DNA of 20,117 bases. Origin: a virus. The position numbers were made by a program, and so were the translations under genes. The notes under the pieces were generated by a model that saw nothing but the letters and a program-made list of their open reading frames with translations, searched no databases and had not been told where the DNA came from. Position 1 is the stretch's first letter, and each line of letters opens with the position of its first letter. Positions 1-6,337 of this stretch are shown piece by piece. Location of the stretch: the IMG/VR virus record IMGVR_UViG_3300051212_000738, positions 1-20,117 of that record; one strand, written 5' to 3'.

Positions 1-553
1 AGCTATGGGATTAGATCTCAAACGTTCAGATACTCCTGTTGTTATTCAAGATTTCTTAACAGATGTTCTTACCAAGGTACTAAATGGTGTTGAAAAAGAA
101 GAAATTCTAGAGTTTATTACATCATTTAGAACCGAATTTAAAACTAGACCCGGATGGGAGAAAGGATCACCAAAACGTGCCAACAACATTACAGAATACG
201 CCAGTAAAGAGAAGAAAGCTGGCAAGGCAAATATGCCTGGTCATGTTAGAGCAAGCCTTAACTGGAATACGCTCAAAAGAATGTTTGACGACAAATACTC
301 GATGTCAATCACGGACGGAGCAAAAGTCATCGTCTGCAAAGTGAAAGATAATCCAATGGGCTATACATCAGTGGCATATCCTGTTGATGAACTACGATTA
401 CCGCAGTGGTTCAAGGATTTGCCTTTTGATGATGCAGGAATGGAAAATGCAGTTATTGACGAAAAACTAGAAAACCTTATTGGTGTTTTGGAATGGGACA
501 TCAGTTCAACAAGGTCGGATAATACATTCAACAAATTGTTTGATTTTGAATGA
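1..553 (+). CDS. 43: DNA polymerase, T4 gp43 family B, C-terminal end (5' partial)
   Basis: C-terminal part of the replicative DNA polymerase; the reading frame is open to the left edge, so the exonuclease and palm/fingers lie outside the window. The first residues (MGLDLKRSDTP) match the T4 gp43 thumb segment that reads KIMGMETQQSSTP. The pattern continues through a thumb with PGHVRASLNWN and a VAYPVDELRLP stretch resembling T4 IAWPSGTELP. The protein ends NTFNKLFDFE, which looks like the C-terminal clamp-binding peptide of RB69 polymerase (SLFDMFDF). That fits a probable sliding clamp being encoded next. The stop is at 551-553. About 183 residues are visible. Family assignment is by remembered similarity to T4/RB69. 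Confidence 0.88.
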   Translation, partial: AMGLDLKRSDTPVVIQDFLTDVLTKVLNGVEKEEILEFITSFRTEFKTRPGWEKGSPKRANNITEYASKEKKAGKANMPGHVRASLNWNTLKRMFDDKYSMSITDGAKVIVCKVKDNPMGYTSVAYPVDELRLPQWFKDLPFDDAGMENAVIDEKLENLIGVLEWDISSTRSDNTFNKLFDFE

Positions 554-561
554 TTTCAGGG

Positions 562-590
562 TTGATTTCTATTCACGATCTAAATATAAT
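562..590 (+). promoter_or_regulatory. sigma70-like promoter before the clamp gene
   Basis: TTGATT at 562-567 and a perfect TATAAT at 585-590 are separated by exactly 17 bases. They sit in the 61-base gap between the polymerase stop and the clamp start. Transcription would begin near 597, leaving a short leader that contains the Shine-Dalgarno GGAG at 603-606. Probably used by unmodified host RNA polymerase early in infection. Confidence 0.65.
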
Positions 591-614
591 CTTATTATTA
601 ATGGAGAATTCTCA

Positions 615-1352
615 ATGAAAGATATTTTACAAGATATTGTGTCACATACACAAAACCTAGGCTTCTTGACAACTGTCAAAGTTACGGGTGCAGAAGACAA
701 GACACAGATTTTTTCTATGGCAGACGATCGCTCTGTGATCATGGAGGCGGAAACTGCCAATCCCTACCCAGACATGATTGGTACATTTGGTATGCCTCAG
801 CTCAACAAGCTCAAGTATCTCTTAGAAGGTGCAGAATATAAAGAGGACGCTAAGATCAGTATCACTACTGCCGAACGCAACGGCGAAACTATTCCGGCTG
901 GTATCCACTTTGAAAACAAAGATGGCGATTTTAAAAACGACTATCGCTTTATGAATCAGGAAATCATCAACGAAAAGATGAAGACTGTCAAGTTCCGCGG
1001 TGTTAAGTGGGATGTAGAGATTGAACCTACCGTAGCCGCAGTACAGCGTTTCAATTTTCAAGCAGGTGCTAACAATGAACAGCCAACTTTCTTGGCAAAA
1101 ACAGATAGTGGCAATCTAAAGTTTATCTTTGGTGATTCTGCGACACACGGTGGTGAATTTATTTTTGCGCAAAACGTTGCAGGTAAATTAGATCGCGGTT
1201 GGACTTGGCCTGTGCTTCCAATCTTAAGCATCCTTAAGATTGCAGACGTTAACAATTGCAAGATGAGTTTGAGCAACGAAGGTGCTATCCAGATCACTCT
1301 AGACAGCGGTCTTGCTACTTACAAATACATCATTCCTGCAAAGGCAGTATAA
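615..1352 (+). CDS. 45: Probable sliding clamp (T4 gp45-like)
   Basis: 245 residues, close to the size of T4 gp45 (228). The clamp is a ring that tethers the polymerase to DNA; in T4 it also activates late transcription. The sequence looks like repeated clamp-fold units: an N-terminal helix, a beta-rich first half with MPQLNKLKYLLEG, then WDVEIEPTVAAVQRF, GGEFIFAQNVAGKL, WPVLPILSILK and a C-terminal strand LATYKYIIPA. Start chosen at 615 because GGAG (603-606) lies 8 bases upstream and the longer frame would run back into the polymerase gene. A consensus promoter precedes it. The next gene starts within the stop codon (TAATG). Assignment rests on fold-like patterns plus position after gp43; similarity to T4 gp45 itself is weak by eye. 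Confidence 0.65.
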   Translation: MKDILQDIVSHTQNLGFLTTVKVTGAEDKTQIFSMADDRSVIMEAETANPYPDMIGTFGMPQLNKLKYLLEGAEYKEDAKISITTAERNGETIPAGIHFENKDGDFKNDYRFMNQEIINEKMKTVKFRGVKWDVEIEPTVAAVQRFNFQAGANNEQPTFLAKTDSGNLKFIFGDSATHGGEFIFAQNVAGKLDRGWTWPVLPILSILKIADVNNCKMSLSNEGAIQITLDSGLATYKYIIPAKAV

Positions 1353-1720
1353 TGATTAATTCAGTTACCAGTTCTAGCAAACACGTTTATGCCGCAGGGG
1401 GTAGTTCGCTACCCTATGTATCATATAATTCATCTAATCCCGCACAGGGTATGTTGCGCATTAATGGATCCGAAATGGAAGTGTTTGATGGTAACCAATG
1501 GATGAAGATTTATGCTAGTAGTGCAAACGTAGGCCTAAATAGCGAAGCTGAAAGTGCTATTGATTGGGCTATTAAGAGACAAAAGCAAGAAAAAGAATGG
1601 TACGAATTGGCTTCTTCGAACGAAGCTGTTCGTATCGCTCTTGATCAACTAGAACAGGCACGAACAAGAGTAGAACTTACAGCAATTTTAGCGAGAGAAC
1701 ATGAGCAAACAACCAGTTAA
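1352..1720 (+). CDS. Conserved phage protein of unknown function
   Basis: 122 residues. Start at 1352 overlaps the clamp stop codon (TAATG), suggesting translational coupling. The N-terminal half is Ser/Gly/Asn-rich and includes QGMLRINGSEMEVFDGNQW, a pattern seen in small beta-structured phage proteins (a G-x-L/I-R-x-N-G...D-G-x-x-W repeat-like motif, known from tail and head decoration proteins). The C-terminal half (from about residue 66) is helical and charged, ending HEQTTS. I do not recognise a function. Its place between the clamp and the DpdA-like gene makes it an early gene rather than an obvious structural one. The last 20 bases overlap the next gene. Confidence 0.7.
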   Translation: MINSVTSSSKHVYAAGGSSLPYVSYNSSNPAQGMLRINGSEMEVFDGNQWMKIYASSANVGLNSEAESAIDWAIKRQKQEKEWYELASSNEAVRIALDQLEQARTRVELTAILAREHEQTTS

Positions 1721-3242
1721 TTTAACACCACTACAAAAAGATTACGCAGTATACCTTCCAGCAATTAGTTGTTTTTATTCAACATACATTGCCAAACAGC
1801 GAACTGAAAAGTTTATTGAAGATGAAAGAATTCCTAAAGGATTTGATCGCGGTATTGAAGGAATGAACTTCCTTAATCCAGATCAAGGTTATTTTACATA
1901 CAAATACGGTTTGTATTCTGCAGGTCATGCAACATTAGATTTGAATAAAACTATGGTTCGTGACGCGATGATACAAGAACGAGATAGAAATAATTCTATC
2001 ATCCTCGGCGACTCCGGTGGATATCAAGTAGGTAAAGGTGTTCTTAAGTTTGACTGGCAGAATTTTGAAGGACCTGCTGCTAATAAAACTAGAGACGATA
2101 TCCTTAACTGGTTAGAATTAACAGCAGATTGGTCAATGTTATTGGACGTTCCTACCTGGGCTTGTGATCATATCCATAGTCCAAAGACAGGATTAAAGGA
2201 TTTTCAAGACTGTTTAGATAAGACAAGATTCAACAACGAATACTTCTTAAAGAATCGTTTAGGACAAACAAAGTTTTTAAACGTTTTACAAGGCAGTGAC
2301 TGGGATACAGCGGAACGCTGGTATCAAGGAGTAAAAGAATTTAGTGATCCTAAAGTATGGAGTGATAAGGCTTGTGAGGGTTGGGCCATGGGCGGTGCCA
2401 ATATGTGCAAGATGCCAATCACTCTACGCAGATTGATTACTATGAGATTTGACGGTATGTTAGAAGGCAAAGATTGGATGCACTTCTTAGGTACCGCTCA
2501 ATTAGACTGGAGTTGTTATCTTACTTCTATTCAAAGGCAAATTAGAAAACATGTTAACGAAAACTTTACCATATCTTTTGACTGCGCATCACCCTTCATT
2601 GCGACAGCGCACGGACTTGTCTACACAAACGCCCAACATACAAACAAGCGTTGGTCAGTCATCATGGACAAAGCGCCAGATACCAAGACTCTTTCAGGAT
2701 CCGACACGCCATTCCCATTCGAATCAGAAATCGGCAGAAGATTATCAATCGGAGACATCTGCTGGTACAAACCAGGAATGCTCAACAAGGTAGGTAAAGA
2801 AGGCAAAACTTCTTGGGATAGTTTTGCCTACGCATTAATGATGGCACATAATGTTTACTGTCACATTGTTGCTGTGCAAAGAGCCAATCAATTGATGGAT
2901 ATTGAGCGTTCAATTAAGAAACCAGATTGGAGAAACTGGCGCAAAGTTAAAGATGCTGATAAGAGCGACGAATTTTCAGAGTGGGTTCCGAGAAACATTC
3001 TTTACTTTGATCGGTTCGTTGAAGAGCTCTTCGATTGTAAAACTAAAGACGAAGCATTTGCGATGATTGCTGAAGCAGAACGTCTTGGTTTCTTACAAAA
3101 TCTAGAAGGTGCTAGATTGCGTGGCGGTGTCACAAATATCGTTAACAATCTATTTGACGAAGTAAAAGAAGATGGAAGTATTGAAGTTCCATGGACTGAT
3201 GATAGAGAGGACGAGGAACTTGATAAGCTTGTAGTAGAATAA
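1701..3242 (+). CDS. dpdA: DpdA/TGT-family guanine exchange enzyme (DNA 7-deazaguanine insertion)
   Basis: 513 residues, TIM-barrel transglycosylase of the tRNA-guanine transglycosylase superfamily. Visible landmarks in TGT order: GDSGGYQ (Asp104, the base-binding DSGG loop), LLDVP (Asp149), VLQG (Gln197), GWAMGGA (227-233), and SFDCASPF (Asp294), which aligns with the nucleophile motif FDCVMPT. The canonical CxCxxC zinc site is reduced: only Cys354 (GDICWY) and a His383/Cys387/His388 patch remain. Phage DpdA proteins replace guanine in DNA with preQ0 or relatives; tRNA-type TGTs are normally shorter (about 370-380) with a full zinc site. Sharing the window with folE, queE and a QueD-like gene favours DpdA. 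Action on tRNA cannot be excluded. Starts 20 bases inside the previous gene. Confidence 0.78.
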   Translation: MSKQPVNLTPLQKDYAVYLPAISCFYSTYIAKQRTEKFIEDERIPKGFDRGIEGMNFLNPDQGYFTYKYGLYSAGHATLDLNKTMVRDAMIQERDRNNSIILGDSGGYQVGKGVLKFDWQNFEGPAANKTRDDILNWLELTADWSMLLDVPTWACDHIHSPKTGLKDFQDCLDKTRFNNEYFLKNRLGQTKFLNVLQGSDWDTAERWYQGVKEFSDPKVWSDKACEGWAMGGANMCKMPITLRRLITMRFDGMLEGKDWMHFLGTAQLDWSCYLTSIQRQIRKHVNENFTISFDCASPFIATAHGLVYTNAQHTNKRWSVIMDKAPDTKTLSGSDTPFPFESEIGRRLSIGDICWYKPGMLNKVGKEGKTSWDSFAYALMMAHNVYCHIVAVQRANQLMDIERSIKKPDWRNWRKVKDADKSDEFSEWVPRNILYFDRFVEELFDCKTKDEAFAMIAEAERLGFLQNLEGARLRGGVTNIVNNLFDEVKEDGSIEVPWTDDREDEELDKLVVE

Positions 3243-3253
3243 AGGAGACTATT

Positions 3254-3463
3254 GTGTATAAAGGTAGAATTGCCCATTTAACTGAAACACACAGAATTTT
3301 AGACAAGCAAATTAATGATATGGAAAGAACAGGCAACTTTAAAGATGAAGTTCTTTCCGAAATGAAGAAAAGAAAGCTCGCTATCAAAGACGAAATTTCT
3401 CGTTTAACCAAACTACAATGGGAATACGAACATGAACGAGTTGACTTTGATGATGATAGATAA
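3254..3463 (+). CDS. Small DUF465-like (YdcH-type) helical protein
   Basis: 69 residues with a GTG start, set by a strong Shine-Dalgarno AAAGGAG at 3241-3247 that partly overlaps the dpdA stop. The sequence is a helical hairpin: HLTETHRILDKQINDMER in the first half and KKRKLAIKDEISRL in the second. This is the heptad-like pattern of the DUF465/YdcH family, small bacterial proteins of unknown role often present in phages. The tail is acidic (VDFDDDR). The final codons contain the -35 hexamer of the promoter for the next gene. Family call is by pattern only. Confidence 0.72.
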   Translation: MYKGRIAHLTETHRILDKQINDMERTGNFKDEVLSEMKKRKLAIKDEISRLTKLQWEYEHERVDFDDDR

Positions 3464-3469
3464 TATAAT
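3441..3469 (+). promoter_or_regulatory. Consensus sigma70-like promoter, leaderless start
   Basis: TTGACT at 3441-3446, a 17-base spacer and TATAAT at 3464-3469. Six bases separate the -10 element from the ATG at 3476, so transcription should begin at or next to the start codon. No Shine-Dalgarno sequence is present, consistent with a leaderless message. The -35 lies inside the upstream DUF465-like gene. Confidence 0.65.
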
Positions 3470-3475
3470 TTAAAT

Positions 3476-3922
3476 ATGATTGAAGAAGATTACGACAAGT
3501 TTGCTGATCATATGACAGAAAAATATCCAAAGATATTTTCAAAACCATATGGCGGCTTTTGTATTGGACCCGGTTGGTGGCCCATTGTAGAAAAGCTCTG
3601 CGACCAAATTCAACATCATATTGATTGGAATAACAAGAATGCAGTCGCCGGTTACAAAGACTTCCAACCAATCGAGCAAGTTGTAGTAGACCAAATTAAA
3701 GAAAAATTTGGTGGGCTTCGTTTTTATTATCAAGGTGGCGATAATTATATCCGCGGACTAGTGAGTATGGCAGAATCTTGGGCATGGCATAGCTGCGAAG
3801 AATGCGGTGTTCCTGGAAAGAGTCGCGGCGGAGGTTGGATCAAAACTCTTTGTGACGAACACGATAAAGAACGTCAATTAAAATACGAACAATATGCTAA
3901 ACAGAATGGACTGGAACTATGA
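3476..3922 (+). CDS. Conserved phage protein with Cys/His zinc-binding pattern
   Basis: 148 residues. The start follows a consensus promoter with no room for a ribosome-binding site. The middle carries GPGWWPIVEKLCDQI and QIKEKFGGLRFYYQGG, strongly conserved-looking blocks I associate with an uncharacterised protein common in T4-like and other large phages. A likely zinc site is formed by SCEECGVPG and LCDEH (Cys-x2-Cys then Cys-x2-His). I know no function. It overlaps the following 52-residue Cys-rich gene by ATGA, so two putative zinc proteins are co-translated. Confidence 0.75.
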   Translation: MIEEDYDKFADHMTEKYPKIFSKPYGGFCIGPGWWPIVEKLCDQIQHHIDWNNKNAVAGYKDFQPIEQVVVDQIKEKFGGLRFYYQGGDNYIRGLVSMAESWAWHSCEECGVPGKSRGGGWIKTLCDEHDKERQLKYEQYAKQNGLEL

Positions 3923-4077
3923 AATGCGAATCCTGTGGTCTTACAATTAAAGAAGGCGGTGTAGGCTGCGATTGGCAACAAGGACGTTGCCCACATAGAA
4001 CTCCATACCTCACCGCTTATCATTTTCGCTATCTAAATCTCATCAACTCGATTAAAAATCTCTTTAAGAAAGGCTAA
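3919..4077 (+). CDS. 52-residue zinc-ribbon-like protein
   Basis: A short gene starting in an ATGA overlap with the previous stop and ending one base before the next ATG. The N-terminal half has MKCESCG (Cys3, Cys6), then GCDW (Cys17) and GRCPHR (Cys24, His26): a compact metal-binding knuckle. The C-terminal half is an aromatic and basic helix ending in LFKKG. Tight packing on both sides and the Cys spacing argue it is real. Function unknown; possibly DNA- or protein-binding. Confidence 0.65.
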   Translation: MKCESCGLTIKEGGVGCDWQQGRCPHRTPYLTAYHFRYLNLINSIKNLFKKG

Positions 4078-4078
4078 T

Positions 4079-4576
4079 ATGGCTAATTGGAAAGTTTCGC
4101 CTTATTACAAAAAATCCTGCGAAGAACACGAACACTATACCAAAGATGAAATGACTATCATTCGTAAAACTGGATATCGTGGTGCTAGCTTCTACGTAGA
4201 AACTTCAGACGATAATCCACCAGAATTTGAATTTAGCTTTGTACCCGGCGGCGACGGAAACAAAGACAGTATCAATATGTACGACTGTTATGGTAATAAC
4301 ATTGAAAACGTTGAACTAGAATCTATGTGGGATGGATGCTGGGAAGATATTGAATTTCCAGATGAAATGGAGGCTGAAGAAGTTGAACGCCTGCAAGACC
4401 TTATTGAAGAAGAAGGTGACATCTACGATGTTCTAGAAAATCAAGAAGGGTGGAGTCAAAGCGAAACTGAAGCGTGGATCTGGGGGCCAATCTTGATTGA
4501 AGACGAAGCGGGTAACCAAGTTCGTATTATTATTGCAGACGAAGACGGTAACGTCGTAGACTACAAGGACGAATAA
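4079..4576 (+). CDS. Very acidic conserved phage protein, unknown function
   Basis: 165 residues with about 45 Asp/Glu against about 11 Lys/Arg, most of the acid concentrated after residue 75. Recognisable blocks are VELESMWDGCWEDIEFP and GWSQSETEAWIWGPI, the latter a tryptophan-rich motif I associate with an uncharacterised T4-like family. The start is one base after the upstream stop; two bases separate its stop from the next ATG. No catalytic motif seen. Such strongly negative proteins can act as DNA mimics or simply be soluble accessory factors; the sequence does not decide. Confidence 0.75.
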   Translation: MANWKVSPYYKKSCEEHEHYTKDEMTIIRKTGYRGASFYVETSDDNPPEFEFSFVPGGDGNKDSINMYDCYGNNIENVELESMWDGCWEDIEFPDEMEAEEVERLQDLIEEEGDIYDVLENQEGWSQSETEAWIWGPILIEDEAGNQVRIIIADEDGNVVDYKDE

Positions 4577-4578
4577 TC

Positions 4579-5136
4579 ATGAAGCGTGATTATAAAGACG
4601 GTGTTGCCACAGATATCACATTCTTTATGGGAACAGAAATTGAACGCACTCCTGCATATGGAATGAAAACTCTGTTTGTAGTAGGTGTTCATGATCCTAT
4701 AGATATTCTAGAGATTGTTACAGAAAGCAGATCCTACTTGGACGAATCAAAGCACATAAAACATATCTATTTTGGTGCCAATCAAAGTTTCCATACTAAA
4801 GGTGTCAACGATGTGGAAGGTTGGCGTCCTTGGGAAAATATGATCTGCGCCTGTCTCGAATCTAAATATAATCTTTGGTGTACTCTAGATTTTGACGTAA
4901 GAGAAGCCGAAGGTCTTTTGGAAAGTGGACTTACAGAAAACCGTAGATTTATTCCTCAGATCAGTGTAAAATTACCCTATATTAATCAACTAGGTTACAA
5001 TGCTACACTAAAGATTGATGATAAAGATTTTTGTGCAACTAATCCTGGGGTTTGGTGCCATAACCTACAGGACCTGATGGGTAGAGATCGTTTTACCGAT
5101 TGGGATCAATATGGCAAGGATGAAATTATTAAATGA
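4579..5136 (+). CDS. Conserved phage protein of unknown function
   Basis: 185 residues. Alternating strands and helices: ITFFMGTEIERTPAYGMKTLF, then KHIYFGANQSFH, WENMICACLESKYNLWCTLDFD, and RFIPQISVKLPYI. I recall a similar uncharacterised protein in marine T4-like phages (pattern HT/RTPA.G.KTLFVVG and IYFGANQSF), but no function. Six cysteines are scattered without a metal-site spacing. It ends in an ATGA overlap with the next gene, part of a coupled run of small genes from 4579 to 6093. Confidence 0.72.
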   Translation: MKRDYKDGVATDITFFMGTEIERTPAYGMKTLFVVGVHDPIDILEIVTESRSYLDESKHIKHIYFGANQSFHTKGVNDVEGWRPWENMICACLESKYNLWCTLDFDVREAEGLLESGLTENRRFIPQISVKLPYINQLGYNATLKIDDKDFCATNPGVWCHNLQDLMGRDRFTDWDQYGKDEIIK

Positions 5137-5486
5137 GTACGGGTCAACTACTTAGCTACGCTAAACAACCCAGAGCATCTGCTATCAGGCCTGCTCGTAA
5201 AGTTAGGAAAGAAAAAGTGAAACTTACATTAAAGCAACGTTTTCGTAATTGGCTTAACGATAACGAATACGAAACAGACTCTCCTCAATATGTAGAAGCA
5301 GATCGATTTTCTACCGATGGTATGCGTATGCAAATCTATAAGGCTAGTGGCGGTTATGTTGTAGAAACTCGTACATATGACAGTCATAAAGATCGTCAAC
5401 ATCACAGTATGCACGTTATCACTGAAGAGCAGGATCTTGGTGACGCTTTAGGTAAAATTGTATTAATGGAGGCATTGAAGCGATGA
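5133..5486 (+). CDS. Small conserved phage protein, basic N-terminus
   Basis: 117 residues. The first 45 residues are strongly basic (RPARKVRKEKVKLTLKQRF), probably disordered and nucleic-acid contacting. The second half is a beta-rich domain with MRMQIYKASGGYVVETRTYD followed by DLGDALGKIVLMEAL. I recognise the latter pattern from small proteins near replication genes in T4-like phages, with no known role. ATGA overlaps at both ends couple it to its neighbours. Confidence 0.72.
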   Translation: MSTGQLLSYAKQPRASAIRPARKVRKEKVKLTLKQRFRNWLNDNEYETDSPQYVEADRFSTDGMRMQIYKASGGYVVETRTYDSHKDRQHHSMHVITEEQDLGDALGKIVLMEALKR

Positions 5487-5701
5487 AAGAAAATTTTAAA
5501 TCATTTACTGTTAAAGAAAATAAAGGATTCCGCTTGAGAATCGAATCGTGGGATGCATTGGCTCCTAAAGGATTAGTAGCTGTTGAGTTTATCCAAGAGT
5601 GCCTAAATAACGAGGGAGAAGTTGATTCTTCTAGCGTATACAGTTATAATATGACTAGAGATGAAATTGGTAATATGTGCAAAGGTCTAATGAGTGTATG
5701 A
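5483..5701 (+). CDS. Small hypothetical phage protein
   Basis: 72 residues, starting in an ATGA overlap with the previous gene. It reads as a beta-hairpin (FRLRIESWDAL, LVAVEFIQECL) plus a C-terminal helix (TRDEIGNMCKGLMSV). No motif recognised. The upstream sequence has AATGGAGG at 5467-5474, a good ribosome site for ATG 5483. It ends in an ATGA overlap with the QueD-like gene. Confidence 0.7.
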   Translation: MKENFKSFTVKENKGFRLRIESWDALAPKGLVAVEFIQECLNNEGEVDSSSVYSYNMTRDEIGNMCKGLMSV

Positions 5702-6093
5702 TCATTAAACAAGACGTAAGACCTAATAAAATGATCTGGGTTACTTTCCGCAAGGAAGGAATTCATAAATATCCTGCGGCTCTAACAGATCCAAATTTAG
5801 CCACAGGAGACGAATATGACGTATCGTTTTTGGGTCATCCCCATCGCCACATTTTTCATTTCAGGGTGTGGATCAGTGTGCAGCACAATGATAGGGACAT
5901 CGAGTTCATCCAATTCAAACGATGGCTCGAGTCGCTGTATAGTGGTCAAGGTGCCGTTCTAAGCCTTGATCATAAGAGTTGTGAAATGATGTCAGATGAT
6001 TTAGCTCACATCATTTCACTAAAGTATCCAGGCCGCGAGGTTTGGATTGAGGTCTCCGAGGACGGAGAAAATGGTTCATTCATCAAATATTGA
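5698..6093 (+). CDS. queD: Divergent QueD / 6-pyruvoyltetrahydropterin synthase-like T-fold protein
   Basis: 131 residues, the usual QueD size (about 120). QueD converts 7,8-dihydroneopterin triphosphate, the FolE product, to 6-carboxytetrahydropterin, the QueE substrate. Matching landmarks in order: His23 (GIHKY), HRH at 49-51 in place of the zinc-binding HGH, an amphipathic strand FRVWISV, DIEFIQFKRWLE in place of the V-x-DF-x-x-LK segment, LDH at 90-92 (the QueD catalytic Asp-His), a DDLAHII helix where QueD has SEVLAKWI, and IEVSEDGENG resembling the final V-x-E strand. The catalytic cysteine normally four residues before HGH is absent (Leu45 there). Start at 5698 chosen for the ATGA overlap. 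Context with folE, queE and dpdA supports the call; homology is by eye only. Confidence 0.58.
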   Translation: MIIKQDVRPNKMIWVTFRKEGIHKYPAALTDPNLATGDEYDVSFLGHPHRHIFHFRVWISVQHNDRDIEFIQFKRWLESLYSGQGAVLSLDHKSCEMMSDDLAHIISLKYPGREVWIEVSEDGENGSFIKY

Positions 6094-6103
6094 AAAGGAA
6101 ACA

Positions 6104-6337
6104 ATGATGAAACAAGAAGTCGTTAAGATTTTCGATGATCTCGACGCCCTGCTCGATTTCTGCAGGTTTGAACTCCTGCCGTATAATCCGGCAGATTTGT
6201 ATAACCGCCAAAGTAAGGTTTGGCAGGCTTACGAGGCATCTAAACGTCCTCGTCGACACTTTGATCGTAATGATCGAAATGCCGAACGAAAGGAGTGGAA
6301 GCCAAGAGGCACTCAAAATTATCGGACAAGACACTGA
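6104..6337 (+). CDS. Small basic phage protein, unknown function
   Basis: 77 residues from ATG 6104 (a second ATG follows at 6107). A ribosome site AAGG at 6095-6098 lies just after the upstream stop. The N-terminal half is acidic and hydrophobic (VVKIFDDLDALLDFCRFELL), with a segment NPADLYNRQSKVWQAY. The C-terminal 30 residues are rich in Arg, Asn and His (KRPRRHFDRNDRNAERKEW), likely a nucleic-acid-contacting tail. No known family function. The stop overlaps the next start as TGATG. Confidence 0.68.
   Translation: MMKQEVVKIFDDLDALLDFCRFELLPYNPADLYNRQSKVWQAYEASKRPRRHFDRNDRNAERKEWKPRGTQNYRTRH

Noticed and set aside
666-679. Perfect palindrome TTGACAACTGTCAA as a possible operator.
   Set aside because: It lies within the clamp coding sequence (codons for LTTVK), is the only copy seen, and has no -10 element at proper distance.
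2551-2806. Open frames on both strands inside the dpdA gene.
   Set aside because: They are out of frame with a full-length protein having clear motifs throughout, and show no ribosome sites or recognisable sequence.
578-4875. Identical 16-base string (ATCTAAATATAATCTT) at 578-593 and 4860-4875, suggesting a second promoter copy.
   Set aside because: The second copy is inside a coding region (codons for SKYNL) and lacks any -35 hexamer at 15-19 bases. In AT-rich DNA a chance repeat of this length is possible.
5698-6093. QueF (preQ0 reductase) as an alternative identity.
   Set aside because: The QueF signature E-S-K-S-x-K with an upstream catalytic Cys and FHE is absent; the HRH and LDH motifs fit QueD instead.
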